A DNA stretch of 64,000 bases from Streptomyces jeddahensis. Its GTDB lineage: Bacteria > Actinomycetota > Actinomycetes > Streptomycetales > Streptomycetaceae. This document shows, piece after piece, positions 17,162-26,128 of the stretch. Numbering within the stretch: position 1 is the first letter of the stretch; each line of letters starts with the position of its first letter. Below the pieces are notes generated by a model. The model searched no databases. It was not told where the DNA came from and worked only from the letters and a program-made list of their open reading frames with translations. The position numbers were made by a program, and so were the translations under genes. The stretch lies in the NCBI RefSeq assembly GCF_001642995.1, contig NZ_LOHS01000037.1, positions 1 to 64,000 of the forward strand. Direction: 5' to 3'.

Positions 17162-17629
17162 TCAGATCCGGACCTGGACGGCGCGGGCCAGGCGGTCGTG
17201 CAGGCCCCGGCTGTCGCGGTCCCAGATCAGGGCGGGGATCGCCAGGCACAGCAGGATGCTGCGCACCAGGGCTCGGCCGACGCCGAGCCGGCCGCCGTCC
17301 ACGCCCACGACGCGCAGCCGGAAGAAACGCTTGCCCGGTGTGAAACCGAGGGTGCCGAGCGTGAGCAGGTTCAGCACGAAGAGGATCAGCAGGGCCCAGG
17401 AGCTGGTGGTCTGGCCATAGCTGCCTGTGATCAGACTGGATGCAATCAGCACGCACAGACCCCAGTCGACGGCGATCGCGCCGACGCGCCGGCCGAGCGG
17501 CGCCACGGAGCCCGGCCCCTCCTTCGGCAGACCGAGCTGTTCACCCCGGTAACCGAGGTCGACGCCCATGTCCTCGGCCGCCTGGCGAGGTCCCGAGAGC
17601 CACGATCCGATTGCTTGCCTGTTGTTCAC
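17162..17629 (-). CDS. RDD family membrane protein
   Basis: This 155-residue protein has a hydrophilic N-terminus (VNNRQAIGSWLSGPRQAAED) and an RDD domain. Membrane helices lie at GAIAVDWGLCVLIASSLITG, WALLILFVLNLLTLGTLG and the LVRSILLCLAIPALI segment. The RDD-type Asp is in the first helix, the family GFTPGKRFFRLRVV loop is present and DRDSRGLHDRLARAVQV closes the domain. RDD proteins are of uncertain function, possibly ion exchange. The GTG start at 17629 is chosen because the conserved N-terminus begins there. It is divergent from glnA, with the GlnR box between them. Confidence 0.84.
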   Translation of the reverse strand: MNNRQAIGSWLSGPRQAAEDMGVDLGYRGEQLGLPKEGPGSVAPLGRRVGAIAVDWGLCVLIASSLITGSYGQTTSSWALLILFVLNLLTLGTLGFTPGKRFFRLRVVGVDGGRLGVGRALVRSILLCLAIPALIWDRDSRGLHDRLARAVQVRI

Positions 17630-17703
17630 CCGTCCACGGTACTGCCCCCCTATATGCACACCGGGGGCCGGGGTGGTAGAGAGGGACCAGACGACGGGGG
17701 CGG

Positions 17704-17741
17704 TTAACTTCGACGAAACAAATGGGTCACGCGAGAGAAAC
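17704..17741 (+). promoter_or_regulatory. GlnR box upstream of glnA
   Basis: Four 5-mers with 11-bp periodicity read TTAAC-n6-GAAAC-n6-GTCAC-n6-GAAAC (17704-17708, 17715-17719, 17726-17730 and 17737-17741). This fits the published Streptomyces GlnR consensus gTnAC-n6-GAAAC repeated twice, with one mismatch. GlnR is the nitrogen regulator that activates glnA. The start codon lies about 100 bases downstream. Confidence 0.85.
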
Positions 17742-17842
17742 TCTGCATCCCTATGGTCGGGTGCAGCGTGTGCCACCGCACTGGCCCACGAACGAGCTAC
17801 AACCCCCGCGTCCCCTGTCCGGGCCGGGATAGGAGGAGCTGG

Positions 17843-19252
17843 ATGTTCCAGAACGCCGACGAGGCCAAGAAGTTCCTTGCAGACGAGGACGTCAAGTTCG
17901 TAGATGTCCGGTTCTGCGACCTGCCGGGCATCATGCAGCACTTCACGGTGCCGGTGGAGGCCTTCGACCCGACCGAGCAGCTCATGTTCGACGGCTCCTC
18001 GATCCGCGGCTTCCAGGCCATTCACGAGTCCGACATGGCCCTCGTGCCGGACCTGTCCACCGCCCGCGTGGACCCGTTCCGCCGGGACAAGACGCTCAAC
18101 ATCAACTTCTTCATCCACGACCCGGTGACCGGCGAGCAGTACAGCCGCGACCCGCGCAACGTGGCGAAGAAGGCCGAGGCCTACCTCGCGTCGACCGGCA
18201 TCGCCGACACCGCGTACTTCGGTCCCGAGGCCGAGTTCTACGTCTTCGACTCCGTGCGCTTCGCCACCGAGTCGAACCAGGCCTTCTACCACATCGACTC
18301 CGAGGCCGGCGCCTGGAACACCGGCGCCCTCGAGGACAACCGTGGTTACAAGGTCCGCTACAAGGGCGGTTACTTCCCGGCCCCGCCGGTCGACCACTTC
18401 GCCGACCTGCGCGCCGAGATCTCCCTCGAGCTGAACAAGGCCGGTCTCCAGGTCGAGCGCCAGCACCACGAGGTGGGCACCGCCGGCCAGGCCGAGATCA
18501 ACTACAAGTTCAACACGCTGCTGGCCGCCGCCGACGACCTGATGCTCTTCAAGTACATCGTGAAGAACGTCGCCTGGCGCAACGGCAAGACCGCGACCTT
18601 CATGCCGAAGCCGATCTTCGGTGACAACGGCTCGGGCATGCACGTCCACCAGTCGCTGTGGAACGGCGGCGAGCCGCTGTTCTACGACGAGCAGGGCTAC
18701 GCGGGCCTCTCGGACACCGCCCGCTACTACATCGGCGGCATCCTGAAGCACGCCCCGTCGCTGCTGGCCTTCACCAACCCGACGGTGAACTCGTACCACC
18801 GCCTGGTCCCCGGCTTCGAGGCCCCGGTCAACCTGGTCTACTCGCAGCGCAACCGCTCCGCGGCCATGCGTATCCCGATCACGGGCTCGAACCCGAAGGC
18901 CAAGCGCGTCGAGTTCCGCGCCCCGGACCCGTCCTCGAACCCGTACCTGGCGTTCGCGGCGCTGCTGCTCGCGGGCCTCGACGGCGTCAAGAACAAGATC
19001 GAGCCGGCCGAGCCGATCGACAAGGACCTCTACGAGCTCGCTCCCGAGGAGCACGCGGGCGTCCCGCAGGTCCCGACCTCGCTGCCCGCCGTCCTCGACG
19101 CCCTCGAGGAGGACAACGAGTACCTGCAGGCCGGCGGTGTCTTCACCTCCGACCTGATCGAGACCTGGATCGACTACAAGCGCGCCAACGAGATCGCCCC
19201 GATCCAGCTGCGGCCGCACCCGCACGAGTTCGAGCTCTACTTCGACATCTAA
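17843..19252 (+). CDS. glnA: Glutamine synthetase type I (GSI-beta)
   Basis: GlnA joins ammonia and glutamate using ATP and forms a dodecamer. The 469 residues show the GSI signatures [17 protein letters not shown], the ATP/metal loop [10 protein letters not shown] and the Arg/Glu segment KRVEFRAPD. The adenylylation loop is [11 protein letters not shown] with Tyr397, the same number as in E. coli. This matches the presence of glnE at 59.3-62.2 kb. The ATG was chosen for AGGAGG (17831-17836) six bases upstream. A GlnR box lies ahead and an intrinsic terminator follows. Confidence 0.98.
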   Translation: MFQNADEAKKFLADEDVKFVDVRFCDLPGIMQHFTVPVEAFDPTEQLMFDGSSIRGFQAIHESDMALVPDLSTARVDPFRRDKTLNINFFIHDPVTGEQYSRDPRNVAKKAEAYLASTGIADTAYFGPEAEFYVFDSVRFATESNQAFYHIDSEAGAWNTGALEDNRGYKVRYKGGYFPAPPVDHFADLRAEISLELNKAGLQVERQHHEVGTAGQAEINYKFNTLLAAADDLMLFKYIVKNVAWRNGKTATFMPKPIFGDNGSGMHVHQSLWNGGEPLFYDEQGYAGLSDTARYYIGGILKHAPSLLAFTNPTVNSYHRLVPGFEAPVNLVYSQRNRSAAMRIPITGSNPKAKRVEFRAPDPSSNPYLAFAALLLAGLDGVKNKIEPAEPIDKDLYELAPEEHAGVPQVPTSLPAVLDALEEDNEYLQAGGVFTSDLIETWIDYKRANEIAPIQLRPHPHEFELYFDI

Positions 19253-19299
19253 GATCGCCGCAGGTCAGAGCGGGTTGCCGCTCGCCTGGGCCGTCTGTG

Positions 19300-19351
19300 G
19301 GCCGTCGGCCGTGTTCTTCCACTCCCGGAAGGCACGGCCGACGGCCTTTTT
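19300..19351 (+). terminator. Intrinsic terminator of glnA
   Basis: A 14-bp perfect stem GGCCGTCGGCCGTG / CACGGCCGACGGCC (19300-19313 and 19333-19346) is followed by TTTTT (19347-19351), a classical factor-independent terminator. Confidence 0.9.
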
Positions 19352-19390
19352 CGCTGCGCAAAGGCGACGGCGCGCATGCGCTGACCCTTC

Positions 19391-20476
19391 TTACGTGGTG
19401 AGTCCCGCCCTTTCACAAGCGGCTTTGTACTTGGGCGTGCAGATCTGATCGATCGTGTGCACCCCGTCCTTGACGACGGTGTCCTTGATGTTGTCGGCGG
19501 TCAGGGAGATCGGGGTGAGCAGGACGGCGGGGACGTTTGCGGTGGTGGGGCTGTCGACCATGTCTGTGGCGATGTCGCCGAGCTGTTCACCCTGGACCAG
19601 GGCGACGGCCATTTCGGCGGCGGCCTCGGCCTCGAGCTTGAAGGGCTTGTAGATGCTCATGTACTGCTCGCCTGCGACGATGCGCTGTACGGCCGTGATG
19701 TCGGCGTCCTGGCCGGTGACCGGGGGGAGCGGTGAGACCTTGGCGGCCTTGAGGGCGGAGATGACGCCGGAGGCGAGGCCGTCGTTGGCGGCGTAGACGC
19801 CGTCGATGGTGTCGGCACCGAGGGCGGCGATGGCGCCGGACATGTTCGCGTGGGCGTTCTCCGGATTCCACCAGGCGGTGTCGTACGCCTTGCCGATCTT
19901 CACCCTGCCCTTGAGTACGGACAGCGCGCCCCTCTTGAAGGCGGCCGAGTTCGGGTCGGTCGGGGAGCCGTTCATCATGACGATCTGGCCGCCGTCCGCC
20001 TTGTCGCCCATGGCCCTGAGGAGCGCCCGGCCCTGAATCTCACCGACCTTCTCGCCGTCGAAGGAGACGTAGCCCGAGATCGGGCCCTCGGCGAGGCGGT
20101 CGTAGGCGACGACCGGGATGCCCGCGCGGTCGGCCTTCTCGACTGAGGACCGGGCCGCCTTGGCGTCGACGGGGTCGAGGATCAGGACATCGACCCCCTT
20201 GGTGATCACGGAGTCCACCTGCTGTTGCTGGGTGGCCACATCCTCCTTGGCGTTGGCGTACTCCACCCTGCAATCGCCGCACAGGTCCTTGATCTTCTTC
20301 TCGATCAGGGGCCTGTCGAACTGCTCGGCGCGAGGGGTCCCGGCTCCCGGGAGCAGCAAGCCGATCGTCTCGCTGTCCGTGTCGGAGCTGTCCCCCGCCC
20401 TGCCGCAGGAGGCCAGGACGACGGCCAGGGACACCGCGGCCACAGCGACGGCGCCGCGGCGCAGGTAGAGGTTCAC
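19391..20476 (-). CDS. Sugar-type ABC transporter substrate-binding lipoprotein
   Basis: A 361-residue protein starting at GTG behind AGGAGG (minus strand, 20486-20491). The signal peptide AVAAVSLAVVLASCG carries a lipobox LASC, so it is a lipoprotein facing the outside. The mature part is a periplasmic-binding protein of the ribose/xylose class (IGLLLPGAGTPRAEQFDRPL, then VDVLILDPVDAKAARSSVEK and AGIPVVAYDR). It probably binds a monosaccharide, perhaps xylose. No permease or ATPase gene is adjacent, so it is an orphan or works with a transporter elsewhere. Confidence 0.88.
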   Translation of the reverse strand: MNLYLRRGAVAVAAVSLAVVLASCGRAGDSSDTDSETIGLLLPGAGTPRAEQFDRPLIEKKIKDLCGDCRVEYANAKEDVATQQQQVDSVITKGVDVLILDPVDAKAARSSVEKADRAGIPVVAYDRLAEGPISGYVSFDGEKVGEIQGRALLRAMGDKADGGQIVMMNGSPTDPNSAAFKRGALSVLKGRVKIGKAYDTAWWNPENAHANMSGAIAALGADTIDGVYAANDGLASGVISALKAAKVSPLPPVTGQDADITAVQRIVAGEQYMSIYKPFKLEAEAAAEMAVALVQGEQLGDIATDMVDSPTTANVPAVLLTPISLTADNIKDTVVKDGVHTIDQICTPKYKAACERAGLTT

Positions 20477-20661
20477 GTGCGGGGACCTCCTTATCCGTCG
20501 ACCGGACGCCGAACAGATCCCCATCCCAGTATGGGCAGGCACGGGGTACGGAGTGTCCGGGCACAATGAGGGATTCACCGCGGGGCCGTCTGCGGGCCGT
20601 GTCGAAGGGATCCGCAGGCGACCGACAACGGCGGGCCGCCCCAGACGCCCCGGATGGCCCC

Positions 20662-21960
20662 TCAGCGCCGCAGCCGGTCGAACCGGAAAGACACCAGACC
20701 CTCGGGCCGCCGCCCGGTCAGGATGTAGTCGGCCAGCTTGCGGCCGGTGACCGGGCCGAGGGTGACGCCGAGCATGCCGTGGCCCGTGGCCGCGTACGCG
20801 TTGGCGTGGCCCGGGACGCGGTCGATGAGCGGCAGTCCGTCCGGGAGGAAGGGGCGGCCGCCCACCCATGGGTCGCGGATCAGGGTGACCAGGTCGTCGG
20901 GGTCGTCGAACCAGCGGCCGAGGTAGTGGCGGCTCGCGCGGGCGACGGCGACGATGCGGCGCCAGTCGAGGCGGTTGTTGTTGCCGCTCAGTTCCATCGT
21001 GCCGGCGATCCGGGTGGTGCCGCCGATCGGTGAGGCGACGGCCCTGCGCTCGCCGAAGTACAGGGTGTGCCGCGGTGCCGGGTCGAGGTCCACGGAGAAG
21101 CTGTAGCCCTTGCCCGCCTGGAGCGGCAGGCGGTGCCCGAGGGAGTGCAGCAGGCCCGGGGAGCGCATTCCGGCCGCGATGACGACGGCAGCGCAGGCGA
21201 TCTCACCCTGCGCGGTGCGCACGGCGGCGACCCGGCCCCCGTGCGAGCGGAACCCGACGGCCTCCGCGTCCTCGTGGATCTTCACTCCGGAGGCCGTGAG
21301 CGCGTCGCCCAGCGCACGCGCGAACGCCTCCGGGTCGACCACGCCCTCGCCCCGGACGAGATAGGCCGCCCGGACCTTCGGTGAGAGGGCGGGGTCCAGC
21401 CGATATGCCTCGTTGCCTGTGGTGACGTCGTCCGGCAGTTCGTAGCGCCCGGCCGCCATCTGCCGCTGGACCGTGAGGTGGTGACGTGCTTCCGTCGGCG
21501 ACAGGAACGCGTGCACCATGCCCGGGCGACGCAGTGTCGTGGCGACCCCCGCCTCGTGCAGACCGTCGAACAAGTCGAAGGTGCCGCGGTTGAGTTCGGC
21601 GATCGCCGCGTATCCGCGCCGGAACGCGGACGGTGTGCTGCTGCGCCAGAAGCGCCACAGCCAGCGTACGAAGGCCGGGTCCGGCAGCGGCCGGAGATAG
21701 AGCGGTGAGTCCGGGCGGCCCAGCGAGCGCAGGGCGTAGCGGAGGACGCCCGGCGCCGGGACGGGTGTGGAGTGGCTCAGGCACACCCATCCCGCGTTGC
21801 CCCTGGACACTCCGGACCCCAGGCCTCGCCGTTCGACGACCTCCACCGGTACGCCTGCCGCGGCCAGGTAGTACGCCGTGCACAGGCCGACGACGCCGCC
21901 TCCGACGACCACGACCGGTCCGCTGCCCAACGCTCTCGTCGCACCGCTCTCCTGGGTCAT
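20662..21960 (-). CDS. DadA-like FAD-dependent D-amino acid dehydrogenase/oxidase
   Basis: This 432-residue DAO-family protein has the FAD motif VVVVGGGVVGLCTAYYLA (residues 16-33) and the conserved GNAGWVCLS turn. The C-terminal GHGMLGVTLGPVTGRKLADYI closes the flavin site. It would oxidise an amino or imino acid to the 2-oxo acid. Its ATG overlaps the stop of the ABC ATPase gene by four bases (ATGA), so it is translationally coupled to an amino-acid importer. That context suggests it degrades the imported amino acid. D-amino acid specificity is inferred from similarity only. Confidence 0.88.
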   Translation of the reverse strand: MTQESGATRALGSGPVVVVGGGVVGLCTAYYLAAAGVPVEVVERRGLGSGVSRGNAGWVCLSHSTPVPAPGVLRYALRSLGRPDSPLYLRPLPDPAFVRWLWRFWRSSTPSAFRRGYAAIAELNRGTFDLFDGLHEAGVATTLRRPGMVHAFLSPTEARHHLTVQRQMAAGRYELPDDVTTGNEAYRLDPALSPKVRAAYLVRGEGVVDPEAFARALGDALTASGVKIHEDAEAVGFRSHGGRVAAVRTAQGEIACAAVVIAAGMRSPGLLHSLGHRLPLQAGKGYSFSVDLDPAPRHTLYFGERRAVASPIGGTTRIAGTMELSGNNNRLDWRRIVAVARASRHYLGRWFDDPDDLVTLIRDPWVGGRPFLPDGLPLIDRVPGHANAYAATGHGMLGVTLGPVTGRKLADYILTGRRPEGLVSFRFDRLRR

Positions 21961-22751
21961 GACGTGGATCCGTACGACGCCAGGAACTCCCGTGTCCGGG
22001 CCTGACTCGGGCTGCCCAGGACCGAGTCCGGGCCGCCCTCCTCCACGATCCGGCCGCCGTCGACGAAGACGACATGGTCGGACACCTCGCGGGCGAACGG
22101 CAGTTCATGGGTGACGAGCAGCATCGTCATACCGTCCGCGGCGAGTTCCCTCATCACGCTGAGCACCTCGCGGGTGGCCTCCGGGTCCAGGGACGAGGTC
22201 GGCTCGTCGAAGAGGAGCACCTCGGGTTTGAGGGCAAGGGCCCGCGCGATGGCGACGCGTTGCTGCTCGCCGCCGGACAACTGGTCGGGCTGGGCGAGGG
22301 CGCGGTGGGCAACGCCGACCCGGCGCAGCAGCGCGACGGCCCGCTCCAGCGCCTCCTGCTCGGGGACGCCGGCCTTGCGCTGTGCCAGTACGACGTTCTC
22401 GACGGCCGTGAGGTGCGGGAACAGGTTGAACCGCTGGAAGACCATGCCGACGGTGCGGCGCAGCCGGGGCAGGTCGCGGCAGACCGTGCGGCCGCCGCTG
22501 TGCACCACCTCGCCCGCGATCTCGACCGTGCCCCGGTCGGGCCGTTCCAGCAGGTTGACGCAGCGCATGAGGGTCGACTTCCCGCCGCCGCTCTGCCCGA
22601 TGATGCTGACGATGCGGCCGCGGTGCACCTCGAGGTGTACGTCGTCGAGGACCAGCCGGCCGTCGAAGGACTTGCTCAGCCCGGTGATCCGTACGACGGC
22701 CTCCGAGGGCGCCGGGGTCATGGTCTTCGGTGCTGTGACCGGCTCGGTCAT
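21957..22751 (-). CDS. Polar amino-acid ABC transporter ATP-binding protein
   Basis: This 264-residue ATPase has Walker A GQSGGGKST, signature LSGGEQQRVAIARAL, Walker B EVLLFDEPTSSLD and the H-loop VTHELPFAREV. The order and spacing are those of the GlnQ/HisP family, which powers uptake of polar amino acids. The ATG at 22751 follows GGAGG. The longer open frame upstream overlaps the permease gene. Coupled by ATGA overlaps to the permease before it and the oxidase after it. Confidence 0.93.
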   Translation of the reverse strand: MTEPVTAPKTMTPAPSEAVVRITGLSKSFDGRLVLDDVHLEVHRGRIVSIIGQSGGGKSTLMRCVNLLERPDRGTVEIAGEVVHSGGRTVCRDLPRLRRTVGMVFQRFNLFPHLTAVENVVLAQRKAGVPEQEALERAVALLRRVGVAHRALAQPDQLSGGEQQRVAIARALALKPEVLLFDEPTSSLDPEATREVLSVMRELAADGMTMLLVTHELPFAREVSDHVVFVDGGRIVEEGGPDSVLGSPSQARTREFLASYGSTS

Positions 22752-23503
22752 ACCGACACCTCCTTCACGATGGCATCCGGAGTGGGCTCCGCTGCGAGCA
22801 GGGCGCGGGCCGCCCGCAGGCGCCGCCGGCGCCACGGGGACAGGGGGACGCCCGCCCGTACCTTCCGTTCAAGGAGCAGCAGGAGCTGGGACAGGGGGTA
22901 GCAGAGGGCGAAGTAGACGGCGGAGATGACGAGGTACACCTCCAGGGCGCGGAAGGTGGCCGAAGTGATCAGCCGGCCCTCGGACATCAGCTCGGCCGCC
23001 GAAACGGTGACGAGCAGTGAGGTGGACTTCAGGAGGTCGACCAGCATGGTGTTGGTGCCGGGCAGGGCCAGCCGGAGGGCCTGTGGGAGGACGACGTGGC
23101 CGAAGATGCCCGTCCTGCCGATCCCGAGCGCCTGGCCCGCCTCGGTCTGTCCGGCGTGCACGCCGCTGATCGCCGAGCGGAAGATCTCGGAGAGGTAGGC
23201 CGCGTAGAAGACGACCAGGCTGAGGCAGCCGGCTGTGAACACGTCCAGCCGGACGCCGACCGAGGCCAGGCCGAAGTAGGTGAGGAAGATGATGGCGAGG
23301 AGCGGGACGTTCTTGAACACCTCGGTGTAGACGGCGGCGATCGCGCGCGCGGGCCAGGTCCTGCTCAGTCGCAGCAGCGCCACGACGAGGCCGAGGAGCA
23401 CGGCGCCGACGAAGCTGACGACCGTGTAGGCGAGTGTGCGGCCGAGGGCGTCGAGCAGGTTTGACTGGTAATCGGACCAGGGGACTTGGAAGAGACCGGA
23501 CAT
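22748..23503 (-). CDS. Polar amino-acid ABC transporter permease
   Basis: This 251-residue HisM/GlnP-type permease has about five membrane helices and the ATPase-contact EAA loop EAGQALGIGRTGIFGHVVLPQ. The C-terminal tail is basic (SPWRRRRLRAARALL) and cytoplasmic. It follows the binding-protein gene by nine bases and overlaps the ATPase gene by four. With only one permease gene in the operon, the transporter is probably a homodimeric channel. Confidence 0.93.
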   Translation of the reverse strand: MSGLFQVPWSDYQSNLLDALGRTLAYTVVSFVGAVLLGLVVALLRLSRTWPARAIAAVYTEVFKNVPLLAIIFLTYFGLASVGVRLDVFTAGCLSLVVFYAAYLSEIFRSAISGVHAGQTEAGQALGIGRTGIFGHVVLPQALRLALPGTNTMLVDLLKSTSLLVTVSAAELMSEGRLITSATFRALEVYLVISAVYFALCYPLSQLLLLLERKVRAGVPLSPWRRRRLRAARALLAAEPTPDAIVKEVSV

Positions 23504-23512
23504 GTCATCCCC

Positions 23513-24454
23513 TCACTGCCCGCTCGACTGGCCGATGGACGGTGGCGTCCAGTCGTCGGGACGGTCCACTCCCCTACGCGCGGTGGCGACGTCGGCGGCG
23601 GGCTTGAGGAACTGCTCGGGGTCGCCGCCGTACTTCTTGACGAGCTTCTCCATCTCGCCGTTCTCGTACATCGCGTCGATCTCCGCCGAGATGGCCTTCT
23701 CGAGCTTGGTGGCCTTCTTGGGCAGGTAGAAGCCGGTCTGGTACGGCTGGAAGTACGCGTAGGCGGGCTTCGCCTTGACCTCTTCGGCGGTGGGAGGCCT
23801 CATGTACTGCGTCTCGATCTTCAGGTCCGGGCGTTCCTTCTGCGCCGCGATGATGATCAGCGGGTCCAGGAAGCCGACGTCGATACGGCCCGCGCCGAGG
23901 TCGTCGAAGACCCCGTTGGCGTCGGGGTAGGCGTGCAGCTTGGCCCCGGGCACGGCCTGGATCGACTTGACCCAGACGTATCCCTCGACCGTGCCCAGGT
24001 CCAGGCCCTTCAGGTCGTCGGCTGTCTTGTACGTCTTCCCGGACCGGACGGCCATCGCGGGCGGCGAGTAGTACGGCGGATCGGTGAACAGCCCCTGTTT
24101 CTGCCGGTCGGCGGTCCAGGCGACACCGCCGACGGTGATGTCGACGCGGCGGGACTGCACCCCGGCGAGCATGCCCGCGAAGTCCGTCACCTGAGGCTCG
24201 ATCCGCAGGCCGAGTTTGTCGGCCGCGTAGTGGAGGATGTCGCCGTCCAGGCCGACGATCTTGTCGCCCTGGACGCTGGTGTAGGGGGCGTACGGCTGCA
24301 CGGCCACCTTCAGCACGCCGGGCGTGAGCGTGCCCAGTGCGGCGGTCTTGTCGGACACGTTCTTCGGGTCGTCGTCGCTGCCCGAGCCGCAAGCGGCCAG
24401 GGGCAGGAGGAGCATCGCGAACAAGGCCGCGACGAGCGAACGCACACGGGTCAT
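23513..24454 (-). CDS. Amino-acid ABC transporter substrate-binding lipoprotein (family 3)
   Basis: The 313-residue protein has a lipoprotein signal (SLVAALFAMLLLPLAACGSG, lipobox LAAC) and a family 3 solute-binding fold (GVLKVAVQPYAPYT, then VGLDGDILHYAADKLG and QSRRVDITVGG). It is the first gene of an operon with permease, ATPase and DadA-like oxidase. The amino acid bound is not identifiable. The CdaR-type regulator gene is divergent from it across 257 bases. Confidence 0.92.
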   Translation of the reverse strand: MTRVRSLVAALFAMLLLPLAACGSGSDDDPKNVSDKTAALGTLTPGVLKVAVQPYAPYTSVQGDKIVGLDGDILHYAADKLGLRIEPQVTDFAGMLAGVQSRRVDITVGGVAWTADRQKQGLFTDPPYYSPPAMAVRSGKTYKTADDLKGLDLGTVEGYVWVKSIQAVPGAKLHAYPDANGVFDDLGAGRIDVGFLDPLIIIAAQKERPDLKIETQYMRPPTAEEVKAKPAYAYFQPYQTGFYLPKKATKLEKAISAEIDAMYENGEMEKLVKKYGGDPEQFLKPAADVATARRGVDRPDDWTPPSIGQSSGQ

Positions 24455-24522
24455 CGGCTTGGGCCTTCCGTATCAGGGCTGGGGAACCCGCCGTCGCGGA
24501 CGAAGGAATCCGCTGTCGGGCT

Positions 24523-24638
24523 TAGGCCCTGTCGGCCTAGGGGACCCGCCAGTCACCGCGCTGTGCTGGCGGCGGGGTGTGCCAGTGCCCAAACGCTAGG
24601 GGTGGACGCGTGGCCCGTCATCGGTCACTTCGTACGAA
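24523..24638. promoter_or_regulatory. Divergent regulatory region with two palindromes
   Basis: The gap between the importer operon and the CdaR-type regulator contains TAGGCC-n5-GGCCTA (24523-24539) and a perfect TTCGTACGAA (24629-24638). Either may be an operator for the regulator. No clear -35/-10 pair stands out. Confidence 0.35.
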
Positions 24639-24711
24639 TCTGTGGCTCAGAACCCGCTGCCCGCTGTACGGTGCGTCCCACTCGGTGCCCCCTCGACGGG
24701 AGAAACGCCCC

Positions 24712-25989
24712 ATGCAGAGCCCGCCACCGGCACTGAGCCCGTCACTGGCGCAGGAGATCGCCAGGGACACCTCCGCGGTCATCGGCTTCAACGTGCTGAT
24801 CACCGATGCGGACGGCATGGTCATCGGCAGCGGCGACGCGGGCCGGGTCGGGTCCTTCCACGAGGCGTCCGTCGAGGTGATACGCACCAAGGAGCCCGCC
24901 ACGCACAACGCGTCGCAGGCCCAGCAGCTCAGGGGGGTACGCCCTGGAATGACGCTGCCGCTGGTCACGGACGGGCAGGCGGTGGGGACGGTCGGGATCA
25001 CCGGTACGCCCGCGCAGGTGCGCCGCTTCGGGCTGCTGGTGAAGCGTCAGACGGAGATCCTGCTCCGGGAGTCGGTGATGCTGCGCTCCCGGCTGCTGGC
25101 CGAGCGGGCGGCCGAGAAGCTGTTCGCCGACATCGCCTCATACGATCCGCATGTCGTGGAGGGCGACTTCCTGGTGTTCCGGGCCGCCGAGCTGGGCTTC
25201 GACCTGCGTCTGCAGCGAGTTGCGGTGGCCTTCGAGGTGACCGTGCCGGACACGGGCGCCCGCCGCCACGGCGGCCCGGCGGCGATCGGCACCGCCCCGG
25301 CCGGCCCCACCCGCGACATGGCGCTGATCCGCTCGGAGTTGCTCCGCACCGTACGGGAGGTCTTCGCCGACCCGCAGGACATCGTCGCAAGCACGGCTCC
25401 CGGCTGGATCGGTGTGCTGCACCGGCTCCCAGCGCGATGGCCGGACGAGTCCCTGGCGAGCCTGGTGAGCGACTGCCGCCGGGTCACGGACGTCATCGCC
25501 GCCCAGGACGGCCTGACCGCCCGCGCGGGCATCGGCGAACCGGCCGCCTCCGTGGGCGGGCTGCACGACTCGTACCAGGACGCGTGCGACGCGCTGCGCC
25601 TGGGCGCCCGCGTGGCTTGCAGCGCTCCCGGGCAGGCGGCGGGGACATCGCCCGTGCACCTCATCACCGATCTGCGGGTCCATCAGCTCCTCGCGGGCAC
25701 GGGCCAGCCCGCCCGCAACCGCCTGCTCGACCGCACCGCCGCGGACCTGCGTGCCCAGTCGGACTGGCCGGTGCTCCGCGACACGATCACTGCGTGGTGC
25801 GAGAGCGGGTTCAACCTCGTACGGGCGTCCGCGGCCCTGCACATCCACCGCAACACCGTCGTGTACCGGATGAACAAGATCGAGCAGATCACCGGCCGCT
25901 CCCTGCGCGACCACCGGACCACCATGGCCCTCTACCTGGCCTGCCTGGCCGACCGGCTCGAGGGCGGCAGCGGCGGCGACGGCGCATGA
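24712..25989 (+). CDS. CdaR/PucR-type transcriptional regulator
   Basis: This 425-residue protein has an N-terminal sugar-diacid recognition domain (ARDTSAVIGFNVLITDADG, RGVRPGMTLPLV, VGTVGITGTPAQV). A middle GGDEF-like domain follows, then the C-terminal PucR helix-turn-helix (WCESGFNLVRASAALHIHRN, TVVYRMNKIEQITG). The family activates genes for sugar acids such as glycerate and glucarate. ATG at 24712 follows GGGAG; an in-frame GTG upstream is possible. It is divergent from an amino-acid importer/oxidase operon. It may control that operon, but this is inference. Confidence 0.88.
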   Translation: MQSPPPALSPSLAQEIARDTSAVIGFNVLITDADGMVIGSGDAGRVGSFHEASVEVIRTKEPATHNASQAQQLRGVRPGMTLPLVTDGQAVGTVGITGTPAQVRRFGLLVKRQTEILLRESVMLRSRLLAERAAEKLFADIASYDPHVVEGDFLVFRAAELGFDLRLQRVAVAFEVTVPDTGARRHGGPAAIGTAPAGPTRDMALIRSELLRTVREVFADPQDIVASTAPGWIGVLHRLPARWPDESLASLVSDCRRVTDVIAAQDGLTARAGIGEPAASVGGLHDSYQDACDALRLGARVACSAPGQAAGTSPVHLITDLRVHQLLAGTGQPARNRLLDRTAADLRAQSDWPVLRDTITAWCESGFNLVRASAALHIHRNTVVYRMNKIEQITGRSLRDHRTTMALYLACLADRLEGGSGGDGA

Positions 25990-26021
25990 TGACCCCCGAA
26001 CAGGCCTTCCCTGCCGACTCA

Positions 26022-26027
26022 TTGACA
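26022..26027 (+). promoter_or_regulatory. Possible -35 of the beta-glucosidase promoter
   Basis: A consensus TTGACA lies about 100 bases before the beta-glucosidase start. The expected -10 position reads only GAGACT, so the promoter is uncertain. I see no CebR-type TGGGAGCGCTCCCA operator here. Confidence 0.3.
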
Positions 26028-26128
26028 CCCGTCCGTCACAGGCTGAGACTCAATCCTCACGCTGCATGACGGAACAACGTTCACCTTGCGAATCCAGTGC
26101 CAGAGCCGCTCACTGACAAGGGACGGAC

